From JACVRW01 sp035650215 (GTDB taxonomy: Bacteria; Actinomycetota; Thermoleophilia; Solirubrobacterales; Thermoleophilaceae), in contig DASRIC010000028.1 in the NCBI GenBank assembly GCA_035650215.1, positions 1 through 5,201 on the forward strand: 5,201 nucleotides of DNA. Reading direction: 5' to 3'. The notes under the pieces are model-generated. The model had not been told where the DNA came from and did no database searches. It saw nothing but the letters and a program-made list of their open reading frames with translations. Within the stretch, counting starts at the first letter, position 1. Each line of letters starts with the position of its first letter. The translations under genes and the position numbers were made by a program. This document shows, one piece after another, positions 1 through 5,103 of the stretch.

Positions 1-734
1 ATCCCCCAGATCAGCTTGAGCGGTACGTCGAGCCCCTCCAGCCGCTCGTGGATCCGCCCCATAAGGCGGGCGCTGCGGTCGCGCTCGGTGAGCGGGATGT
101 CGCGCTGGAACGCCAGCACCCCCACCCGCGACCAGTAGTCGGGGAACGGGGCGCGGTAGGCGTCCATCATCACGCTGTCGGTGTCGCGCTTGGCCATCCC
201 GCCGGGGATCGACTCGACGAACAGGTTGCCGCCGAGGGCCAGGATCTCCCCCAGCCCCTCCGTGCGGAACTCGCGCAGGAACGGCGGCAGGAAGCTAGGC
301 AGCTCCCACGCCCAGGTGTTGAGGAGCACGACCGCCTCGAAGCGCTCGCGGCGCTCGAGTACGGCGCCGAGACCGATCGGACCGCCCCAGTCGTGGGCCA
401 CCAGGGTGATGTCGCGCAGGTCGAGCTCGTCGATCAGCGCGAGCGCGTTGTCGATGTGCCCCTGCAGCGAGTACGCATACAGCCGCGGCGGCTTGTCCGA
501 GCGACCGAAGCCCATGTGGTCGAACGCCACGCAGCGACGCCCTTCGGCCGACAGCTCGGCGATCGGCCGGCGCCACAGGTAGCTCCAGGTGGGGTTGCCG
601 TGCACGAACAGGAGTGGGGGAGCGCCGCGCGGCCCCTCGTCCACGTAGTGGAGTCGCACGTCGTCACTCACGCTCGCGAAGCGAGGCGCGAACGGGAACG
701 TCTCCCCGAAGTTCCCCTGGAGTCCTGCGTCCAT
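1..734 (-). CDS. Haloalkane dehalogenase-like alpha/beta hydrolase, C-terminus cut off by the window edge
   Basis: A minus-strand frame runs open from ATG at 734-732 to the left edge (244 codons plus two bases). It has an alpha/beta-hydrolase fold of the haloalkane dehalogenase type, a family of cytoplasmic enzymes that hydrolyse carbon-halogen bonds through an aspartate nucleophile. Visible motifs are the oxyanion-loop HGNPTWSYLWR (residues 45-55), DHMGFGRSDKP (72-82) and the nucleophile elbow AHDWGGPIG (113-121). Asp115 is the predicted nucleophile. Asn47 and Trp116 sit at the usual halide-stabilising positions. NTWAW follows the next strand, as in HLD-I/III-type enzymes. The reading ends at PLKLIWG, the strand that normally precedes the catalytic acid, so the acid and the histidine lie outside; about 50 residues are missing compared with the usual 290-300. 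No strong Shine-Dalgarno is seen before the ATG. It is divergent from the thiamine-diphosphate enzyme. The fold and nucleophile are clear, but the true substrate is not: epoxide hydrolases and other esterases share much of this pattern. Confidence 0.88.
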   Translation of the reverse strand, partial: MDAGLQGNFGETFPFAPRFASVSDDVRLHYVDEGPRGAPPLLFVHGNPTWSYLWRRPIAELSAEGRRCVAFDHMGFGRSDKPPRLYAYSLQGHIDNALALIDELDLRDITLVAHDWGGPIGLGAVLERRERFEAVVLLNTWAWELPSFLPPFLREFRTEGLGEILALGGNLFVESIPGGMAKRDTDSVMMDAYRAPFPDYWSRVGVLAFQRDIPLTERDRSARLMGRIHERLEGLDVPLKLIWG

Positions 735-775
735 CCGTCTCGGCTTATACCCAATCCAGTAGGCTCGCGCTCCCC
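735..775. promoter_or_regulatory. Divergent intergenic region with candidate promoters for both flanking genes
   Basis: Only about 41 bp separate the hydrolase start (734) from the likely TTG start of the thiamine-diphosphate enzyme (776). The segment is locally AT-richer. It carries TTATACC around 745-751, which reads as a -10-like element on the plus strand (TATACC) and on the minus strand (TATAAG, 743-748). No convincing -35 box was found for either direction. An AGTAGG at 758-763 could act as a weak, distant ribosome-binding site for the TTG start. Overlapping -10 elements would make the two promoters mutually exclusive, but this is inference. Confidence 0.35.
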
Positions 776-2443
776 TTGTCCGCGGAGGCCGCACACACCG
801 AGCAGGGCGCTGCACTGCACGGCGGCCGGCTGGTGGCCAAGCGGCTGAAGGCCCACGGCGTCGCGAAGCTCTTCACGCTGTCCGGTGGCCACCTGTTCTC
901 GATCTACGACGGCTGTCGCGAGGAGGAAATCGACATCGTGGACGTGCGCCACGAGCAGTCCGCGGCCTTCGCGGCCGAGGGCTGGGCGAAGGCCACCCGC
1001 GAGCCGGGCGTCTGCGCGCTTACGGCGGGTCCGGGGGTGACAAACGGGATGAGCGCGATCGCCTCGGCGCGTATGAACGGCAGCCCCGTGCTGGCGCTCG
1101 GGGGACGCGCGCCGGCGATGCGCTGGGGGATGGGCTCGCTCCAGGAGATCGACCATGTGCCATTCGTTTCCCCGATCGCCAAGCTGGCTCGGACCGCGGA
1201 CTCAACCGCCGCGATCCCCGGGCTCGTGGACGAGGCGCTCCACGCGGCGCTCGAGCCGCCGAGCGGCCCGGCCTTCGTCGACTTCCCGCTCGACCAGGTG
1301 TTCATGGAGTCGGACGTGGACGCCGACGCGCCGGCGTCGCTGCCCGATCCCGCCGGGCTCGGTCCGCCCGACGGCGACGCCCTCGAGCGCGCCGCGGAGC
1401 TCCTGCGCTCGGCCTCGAAGCCGGTCGTGATGGCCGGCACCGGCCTCTACTGGGCGCACGCCGAGACGGAGCTGCGCGCGCTCTGCGACGAGCTGCACGT
1501 GCCGGTCTTCCTCAATGGGCTCGCGCGCGGCTGCGTGCCGGCCGACAACCCTCTCTTCTTCTCACGCGCGCGGGGGACGGGGCTCAAGGGCGCCGACGTG
1601 GCGCTCGTGGTCGGCGTGCCGATGGACTTCAGGCTCGGCTTCGGCGGCTCGTTCGGCGACAACACGAGGATCGTGGTGATCGGCTCCTCCTCCCCCGAGC
1701 GCGAGCACCCGCGCGAGGTCGCGGCCGAGCTGTACGGCAGCGTGGCCGGCTCGCTCGACGCGCTTCGCTCGGCTGCGGCCGGCGGTCCCTCGGCGGAGCG
1801 CACGGCATGGGCCGCCTCGCTGCGCGAGGTCGAGAACGAGAAGCGCGCCGCGGAGCGGGAGGACCTGACCGACGCTCGCTCGCCGCTTCACCCGATGCGC
1901 GTGTATGGCGAGCTGGCCCAGGTGCTCGACCGCGACGCGATCGTGATCGGCGACGGCGGCGACTTCGTGTCCTTCGCCGGTCGCATGATCGAGACCTACG
2001 AGCCCGGCTGCTGGATGGATCCGGGCCCCTACGGCTGCTTGGGAGCGGGTCCAGGCTACGCGCTCGCCGCCCAGGTCGCGCATCCCGGGCGCCAGGTCTG
2101 CCTGCTGCTCGGCGACGGCGCGTTCGGCTTCGCCGGCATGGAGTTCGACAGCTTCGTGCGCCACGGCCTGCCGATCGTCGGCGTGATGGGCAACAACGGC
2201 ATCTGGGCGCTCGAGAAGCACCCGATGGAGTTCCTCTATGGCTACTCGGTGGCGGCCGAGCTGCAGCCCGAGTGCCGCTACGACGAGGTGGTGCGCGCGC
2301 TTGGCGGCCACGGCGAGCTCGTGAGGCATCCCGACGAGCTGCGCCCCGCCCTCGAGCGGGCCTTTGCCTCGGGCAAGCCCGCGCTGGTGAACGTGCTCAC
2401 CGATCCCGCGGTCGTGTATCCGCGCAGGGCCAACCTGGCCTAG
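776..2443 (+). CDS. Thiamine-diphosphate-dependent enzyme, acetolactate synthase large-subunit-like
   Basis: A 555-residue thiamine-diphosphate (ThDP) enzyme with the three-domain layout of acetolactate synthase, oxalyl-CoA decarboxylase and 2-hydroxyacyl-CoA lyase. The N-terminal Pyr domain (about 14-180) has the cofactor-activating Glu60 in RHEQSAA and the AGPGVTNG loop. A central nucleotide-fold domain (about 205-335) has KPVVMAGTG. The C-terminal PP domain (about 385-545) has GDGGDF (392-397) and the metal/ThDP motif GDG (446-448) with NN at 473-474, which is 26 residues apart and normal spacing. The C-terminus VYPRRANLA resembles mycobacterial IlvG-type proteins. The frame is open further upstream, to 614, but that part overlaps the divergent hydrolase. 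TTG at 776 places the start about 12 residues before the conserved region; GTG at 833 would cut into it. No small regulatory subunit or other branched-chain gene is adjacent, so a role in valine/isoleucine synthesis is unproven. Lyase or decarboxylase activity is an equal possibility. Confidence 0.9.
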   Translation: MSAEAAHTEQGAALHGGRLVAKRLKAHGVAKLFTLSGGHLFSIYDGCREEEIDIVDVRHEQSAAFAAEGWAKATREPGVCALTAGPGVTNGMSAIASARMNGSPVLALGGRAPAMRWGMGSLQEIDHVPFVSPIAKLARTADSTAAIPGLVDEALHAALEPPSGPAFVDFPLDQVFMESDVDADAPASLPDPAGLGPPDGDALERAAELLRSASKPVVMAGTGLYWAHAETELRALCDELHVPVFLNGLARGCVPADNPLFFSRARGTGLKGADVALVVGVPMDFRLGFGGSFGDNTRIVVIGSSSPEREHPREVAAELYGSVAGSLDALRSAAAGGPSAERTAWAASLREVENEKRAAEREDLTDARSPLHPMRVYGELAQVLDRDAIVIGDGGDFVSFAGRMIETYEPGCWMDPGPYGCLGAGPGYALAAQVAHPGRQVCLLLGDGAFGFAGMEFDSFVRHGLPIVGVMGNNGIWALEKHPMEFLYGYSVAAELQPECRYDEVVRALGGHGELVRHPDELRPALERAFASGKPALVNVLTDPAVVYPRRANLA

Positions 2444-2504
2444 CGAGGTGGTTGAGGCGGCGGCCGAGCTCAGGGCACGATGTGGGAGACGCAGCTTGTG
2501 CAAA

Positions 2505-2524
2505 GAGGGCTCGCGCCCTTCCCC
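2505..2524 (+). terminator. Weak hairpin after the thiamine-diphosphate gene
   Basis: AGGGC (2506-2510) can pair with GCCCT (2515-2519) around a TCGC loop, followed by T and a run of C. It lies about 60 bp after the stop of the upstream gene. The stem is short and there is no real U-tract, so termination here would be inefficient. It also sits over the possible -35 of the candidate small RNA gene. Confidence 0.25.
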
Positions 2525-2547
2525 CGCTGGCGCATCTGGTTTATGAT
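2519..2547 (+). promoter_or_regulatory. Candidate sigma-70-type promoter of the small RNA gene
   Basis: TATGAT at 2542-2547 matches the -10 consensus at five of six positions and stands out in this GC-rich context. With a 17-bp spacer the -35 would be TTCCCC at 2519-2524, which is poor. The predicted transcript start is near 2554. No protein start codon with a ribosome-binding site follows in any frame, so the promoter probably serves a non-coding RNA. Confidence 0.5.
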
Positions 2548-2553
2548 GGCTCC

Positions 2554-2738
2554 GCTGGGTGGAGAAGCCGTGCCGCAATGACGGTGGGGACGATCCGCTT
2601 GGTACATAGGTTCGGGCGAAGCCGCATCGTATCGGCGCCTCCCGCCGTCCGAACCGCAAGGCCCTTTCAAGGCACGTACCCCTGCCCGTCCTGATAGGGC
2701 CGTTTAGAGAACCGCCCGCATGATGCGGGCGGTTCTTT
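2554..2738 (+). ncRNA. Candidate structured small RNA of about 185 nt, family not recognised
   Basis: The stretch lies between a TATGAT -10 box and a strong terminator, and holds no credible protein gene. It is rich in nested complementary segments. GGTTCGG (2609-2615) pairs with CCGAACC (2649-2655), enclosing GCCG/CGGC (2621-2624/2632-2635). ACGG plus GGGGACG (2581-2592) can pair with CGT-A-CCCC and CCGT (2675-2689), giving a long irregular rod with an unpaired middle containing TTGGTACATAGG. A competing fold pairs GGCCCT (2660-2665) with AGGGCC (2696-2701) around GGCA/TGCC (2671-2674/2683-2686). Size, free-standing context and rod shape resemble 6S RNA, but I see no sequence signature that proves it. 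Signatures of SRP RNA, RNase P RNA and tmRNA are absent. It could instead be a long 3' UTR of the upstream gene. Pairings were made by eye and no energy was calculated. Confidence 0.45.
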
Positions 2739-2740
2739 GT
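2708..2740 (+). terminator. Strong rho-independent terminator
   Basis: AGAACCGCCCGC (2708-2719) pairs perfectly with GCGGGCGGTTCT (2725-2736) around an ATGAT loop, and TTTGT follows. The T-rich side lies on the plus strand, so it chiefly ends transcription coming from 2554. It also lies 10 bp past the stop codon of the convergent phosphatase gene. In that direction the hairpin is followed by CTCTAAAC, so it may act as a weaker terminator on the minus strand. Confidence 0.85.
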
Positions 2741-2746
2741 CCGGAC

Positions 2747-3718
2747 TCAGTCGGTGGAGGCCGCGTCCAAGGCGGCGCCGTGGAGGATGTCCGCTTCGCT
2801 CACCTCGATCTCGTCGAGGCCAAAGGCCCGGATCGACTCAACCAGGATCGCCACGCCGGCCACGATCGTGGGCGCGCGGTCGGGATGGAGCCCCGGGACC
2901 TGGCGCCGCTCCCCGAGAGGCAGCGCGGCGAGCATCGCGAGGATCCGCTCCGCCGCGGCGAGGGAGACCTGATAGCCGTGGACCTTCGCCGAGTCGTACG
3001 GGTCGAGCTCTTGGTCGATCGCGGCAAGCGAGGTGGCCGTGCCGGCCACCGCGATGCCCTGGACGGTCGCCTCCCGCGTGCGCGCCGGCAGGCAGCCCCC
3101 GATCACGGCCCTGATGTCGGTCGCGAGCGCGTTGAGCTCGCGATGGGCGGGCGGATCGCTCGCCAGGAAACGCTCGGTGTGGCGCACCGAGCCCATCTGG
3201 GTCGACACGTGGAAGCCGAGTCCCTCCGCCGCCGTGCCCGTCACGTACTCGGTCGAGCCGCCGCCGATGTCGATCACCACGGTCTGGGTCCGTTCGTGTT
3301 GCGCGCGATCCGCGGTGGCGCCGAGGAAGGTGAGCCGCGCCTCCTCGTCCCCCGAGATCGTGCGCGCGTCGATCCCGAAGCTCTCGTGCAGCTCGTCTCG
3401 GAACTCCGGCCCGTTCGAGGCGTCGCGCATGGCACTCGTGGCGACCGCGATCACCTCGCCCACCTCGAGCCGGTCGATCACTTCGCGATAGACGGCGAGC
3501 GCGTCCCGCACCCGGTCCATCGCCTCGTCGGCCAGCCGGCCCGTGGCATCCACGCCCTGCCCGAGCCGGGTGATGGTGGTGCGCTTGTCGAGCTCGTGGA
3601 GCTCGCCGGAACGCAGCTCCGCCACGAGCAGCCGAGTGGTGTTCGTCCCGAGATCGACGACACCGACCCTCGTGTTCGCGGGCTCTGCCACGCCTGGGAC
3701 CGTACCCGCACGCGCCAA
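2747..3718 (-). CDS. Exopolyphosphatase / guanosine pentaphosphate phosphatase (Ppx/GppA family)
   Basis: A 323-residue protein of the Ppx/GppA family, in the ASKHA (actin-like ATPase) superfamily. Members release phosphate from the end of polyphosphate chains or convert pppGpp to ppGpp, linking phosphate storage with the stringent response. Visible motifs are phosphate-1 VVDLGTNTTRLLV (residues 20-32), ATSAMRDASN (93-102), SGDEEARLTFLG (122-133) with the catalytic glutamate among Glu125/Glu126, phosphate-2 VVIDIGGGSTEYV (147-159), and later AGTATSLAA and RAPTIVAGVAIL. The length matches the short single-module Ppx1 type of actinobacteria; the C-terminal HD-like extension of E. coli Ppx is absent. 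The start is uncertain: TTG at 3718 gives 323 residues and GTG at 3691 gives 314, still ahead of the first motif, and neither has a good ribosome-binding site. The gene is convergent with the candidate small RNA and divergent from the tRNA. Sequence alone does not separate Ppx from GppA activity. Confidence 0.93.
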   Translation of the reverse strand: MARAGTVPGVAEPANTRVGVVDLGTNTTRLLVAELRSGELHELDKRTTITRLGQGVDATGRLADEAMDRVRDALAVYREVIDRLEVGEVIAVATSAMRDASNGPEFRDELHESFGIDARTISGDEEARLTFLGATADRAQHERTQTVVIDIGGGSTEYVTGTAAEGLGFHVSTQMGSVRHTERFLASDPPAHRELNALATDIRAVIGGCLPARTREATVQGIAVAGTATSLAAIDQELDPYDSAKVHGYQVSLAAAERILAMLAALPLGERRQVPGLHPDRAPTIVAGVAILVESIRAFGLDEIEVSEADILHGAALDAASTD

Positions 3719-3723
3719 AGCTG

Positions 3724-3752
3724 TTGACGCTCGTCCGCTGCGTGGCTAAATT
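3724..3752 (+). promoter_or_regulatory. Promoter of the initiator tRNA gene
   Basis: TTGACG (3724-3729) is a -35 box with five of six consensus bases. A 17-bp spacer separates it from TAAATT (3747-3752), a four-of-six -10 box. The expected start of transcription, near 3759, leaves a leader of only a few bases before the mature tRNA at 3766. The -35 box begins five bases from the TTG start option of the oppositely oriented phosphatase gene. Confidence 0.75.
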
Positions 3753-3765
3753 CGTGCGTTCACGC

Positions 3766-3839
<74 letters not shown>

Positions 3840-3846
3840 CCTCACG

Positions 3847-3870
3847 AAGCCCCTGCTCACGCGGGGGTTT
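3847..3870 (+). terminator. Terminator of the tRNA gene
   Basis: AAGCCCCTGC (3847-3856) pairs with GCGGGGGTTT (3861-3870) around a TCAC loop. This ten-pair stem includes two G·T wobbles and has the T-run in its base. It begins seven bases after the tRNA 3' end. Confidence 0.7.
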
Positions 3871-3903
3871 CGCCGTTTCGGCGGGGGGTCGGTCGCGGCC
3901 GCC

Positions 3904-3925
3904 GGGGACAGAACGGGGACAGAAC
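3904..3925. repeat. Perfect 11-bp tandem duplication GGGGACAGAAC
   Basis: Two exact head-to-tail copies (3904-3914 and 3915-3925), followed by CCCG. They lie between the tRNA terminator and the phage capsid remnant, about where a phage-chromosome junction would be expected. Their function is unknown; integrase arm-site repeats are one possibility, replication slippage another. Confidence 0.8.
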
Positions 3926-3992
3926 CCGTGACGCCCCGTGTCGGATACTTGCGGGTAGAAACCAATTTGCCGACCGCCATAACGGCGGCGGA

Positions 3993-4250
3993 CCGTCCGG
4001 CGCGGGCGGGAACGAGCTCGTCGGGATCTTCGGCCGCTCCGGGATCAAACCCAATACCAGGGCGGCAGGGGACGACAACTCCGTCGCGCTGGCGAAGACG
4101 ATCTGCAATACGGCTTGCTCGTCCTATCTGGTGCCGGACACCGTGATCCTGCACCCGATCAACTGGCTGAACACGCGGCTGCTCCGTGACGGTACGGGCG
4201 GCACGATCGGCCAGTACTTCGGCGGCGGACCGTTCTCCGGGGCCTACGGG
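3993..4250 (+). pseudogene. Fragment of an HK97-type phage major capsid protein
   Basis: An open frame with no start codon at the expected place encodes sequence typical of the HK97-fold major capsid protein, the shell subunit of tailed phages. GGNELVGIFGRSGI (about 4005-4046) is followed by DDNSVALAKTI (4071-4103), then SSYLVPDTVILHP (4119-4157) and NWLNTRLLRD, ending in GGGPFSGAYG (to 4250). In intact relatives this block lies in the C-terminal half and continues for roughly a hundred more residues. Here similarity stops abruptly at GAYG and the frame runs on as unrelated sequence to TAG at 4389-4391. The N-terminal half, scaffold or protease and portal genes are missing. The frame within the fragment is intact, which suggests loss by deletion rather than slow point mutation. 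The family call rests on motif recognition, not a search. Confidence 0.72.
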
Positions 4251-4346
4251 GCACGTTGCGCCACCGCGAACGGCGGGCCGTTCTGTGTGAGGGCGGCCGG
4301 TGTCGGAGGACAGGCAAAGCAAGGCCTGTACTCGACAAACGGGCAG

Positions 4347-4376
4347 CGGGGCGGCGGATGTCATCGCGCCGCCCCG
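4347..4376. other. Strong GC hairpin between capsid fragment and HNH gene
   Basis: CGGGGCGGC (4347-4355) pairs with GCCGCCCCG (4368-4376), and a nested GATG/CATC sits inside. No T-run follows on the plus strand, so it is not a standard terminator. It could be a leftover phage transcription or processing element, or a palindromic protein-binding site. Confidence 0.6.
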
Positions 4377-4379
4377 TCC

Positions 4380-4431
4380 GCTCGGAATTAGTAAGCGGGG
4401 GAACCCGCTCGAATTAGGAACGGAGGAACCC
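4380..4431. repeat. Imperfect tandem duplication of about 26 bp upstream of the HNH gene
   Basis: Copy one (4380-4406) and copy two (4407-4431) both read GCTCG(G)AATTAG, then a G-rich stretch ending GGAACCC. They differ by two single-base indels and two substitutions. The second copy carries the GGAGG Shine-Dalgarno of the HNH gene; the first has GGGGG at the same place. The duplication sits directly between the GC hairpin and the start codon. Confidence 0.75.
4422..4426 (+). promoter_or_regulatory. Ribosome-binding site of the HNH gene
   Basis: GGAGG lies seven bases before the ATG at 4434. It is the best Shine-Dalgarno match seen ahead of any gene start in this window, and it fixes the start of the HNH gene over competing frames. 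Confidence 0.8.
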
Positions 4432-4433
4432 AC

Positions 4434-4745
4434 ATGGAACTCACGCCTGACCACCTCGAATCCTGTTCCGCGCCCGCATGCTCGGCACCAACCGGGGGCA
4501 GGTGCTCGAGGCCTGGCAGTACCCGGAAGCGCAGGCGCCGGCCGAGAACGGCTGGCTGCGCCGACAGTTCGAGCCGAACACGCGATCCGATTTGCAGGGT
4601 CTGCGGCGACGCGCTCTCCACCGAAGTCGACCACGTCGTGCCGCTCTCCCAGGGCGGCGACCCGTACCGGCTGGAGGGGCTCCAAGGCATCTGCTCCCCA
4701 TGTCACTGGGTGAACACTGGGGAAGAGAATGCTGGAGTGAGCTAG
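4434..4745 (+). CDS. Small phage-type HNH endonuclease
   Basis: A 103-residue protein with a zinc-ribbon-supported HNH (beta-beta-alpha-metal) nuclease motif. CRVCGD (Cys54, Cys57) is followed by VDHVVPLSQGGDP (65-77, first catalytic His67) and LQGICSPCH (83-91; Cys87, Cys90, His91). The N-terminus has C-x4-C and a very basic RKRRRRPR stretch (31-38), as in phage HNH proteins encoded next to terminase genes, where they cut or process DNA during packaging. The length fits these small nucleases. The start is fixed by GGAGG seven bases upstream. Oddities: the Asn usually found just before LQ is Gly82, so the middle residue of the H-N-H triad may be altered, and the terminase genes normally downstream are absent. 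A terminator hairpin starts inside the stop codon. It lies downstream of a capsid fragment, an inverted order for a phage late operon, implying rearrangement or deletion. The family is clear; activity is uncertain. Confidence 0.85.
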   Translation: MELTPDHLESCSAPACSAPTGGRCSRPGSTRKRRRRPRTAGCADSSSRTRDPICRVCGDALSTEVDHVVPLSQGGDPYRLEGLQGICSPCHWVNTGEENAGVS

Positions 4746-4766
4746 CGGCTCTCTCCCGCCGCTTTT
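4744..4766 (+). terminator. Rho-independent terminator overlapping the HNH stop codon
   Basis: AGCGGC (4744-4749) pairs with GCCGCT (4758-4763) around TCTCTCCC, and TTTT ends at 4766. The stem starts at the second base of the TAG stop (4743-4745), so the HNH gene ends as a compact, self-terminated unit. Confidence 0.65.
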
Positions 4767-5103
4767 CGTCCATTCCGACGGTCGGTTGCCCGGGCGAGGC
4801 GTGAAAAGCCACCGGGCAGTACAGGTCTGGCGCGCTAGCGGATTCGCTTAGGACGGGAGCGCGCCGCGTCCACGCAACGCCGGCGTCCTATGAGACCGGC
4901 AACACTCTTGCAGTCCCGGCCGAGCTAGAAGTCTCTCGCACGGGACGGGAGGGTCGTGACCGGCGGCGCGGGCACGCTAGGACGCCCCTTGTAACTCGCC
5001 GCGAAGAGAAACTCGAACATCGGGCCGAAATCGCCGCGAGATCGAAAGGCGGCTGGCCTACCCGCAGCCCGGCTGGCTTCGTGGGCATGTGTGCCGTCCC
5101 CCT
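4767..5103. other. Region with no recognised gene, probably decayed phage-derived sequence
   Basis: No frame here gives a recognisable protein. The longest plus-strand opening runs from 4805 to TAG at 5105-5107 (100 codons) but has no ATG, GTG or TTG until its last few codons. Its translation has a basic, charged middle (REEKLEHRAEIAARSKGGW, about 5000-5056) that hints vaguely at a small phage protein, without a motif I can name. Codons such as AGG, AGA, CTA and AAA are commoner than in the chromosomal genes. A hairpin TGCCCGG/CCGGGCA (4787-4793/4812-4818), with an inner GGC/GCC, follows the HNH terminator. Confidence 0.5.

Noticed and set aside
614..775. Upstream extension of the ThDP enzyme to an ATG at 614
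   Set aside because: It would overlap about 120 bp of the divergent hydrolase coding region and add an Arg/Ser-rich tail unknown in the family; TTG at 776 fits the normal N-terminus.
48..848. A 266-codon plus-strand open frame at the left edge
   Set aside because: It is antisense to the haloalkane dehalogenase-like gene, whose motifs are unmistakable, and its translation is low-complexity His/Arg/Val-rich sequence typical of a GC-rich shadow frame.
1562..2659. A 365-codon minus-strand open frame
   Set aside because: It lies antisense to the ThDP enzyme and the small RNA region; its composition is that of a shadow frame and no motif is seen.
2470..2670. A 66-codon minus-strand open frame in the small RNA region
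   Set aside because: It has no ribosome-binding site, no motif and an erratic composition, and it lies antisense to the structured RNA candidate.
2554..2738. SRP RNA, RNase P RNA or tmRNA as the identity of the candidate small RNA
   Set aside because: The GGAAGGAAGCAG-type SRP tetraloop region, the RNase P P4 core and a tRNA-like end with TTCGA T-arm are all missing.
2720..3727. A 335-codon plus-strand open frame
   Set aside because: It is the antisense of the Ppx/GppA gene, starts inside the terminator hairpin and has no family motif.
4478..4804. A 108-codon plus-strand frame overlapping the HNH gene
   Set aside because: It lacks the Cys and His residues of the HNH motif and a ribosome-binding site; the 4434 frame carries the full motif with a good Shine-Dalgarno.
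4888..5088. A 66-codon minus-strand open frame in the right-hand region
   Set aside because: No ribosome-binding site or motif; Ser/Arg-rich shadow composition.
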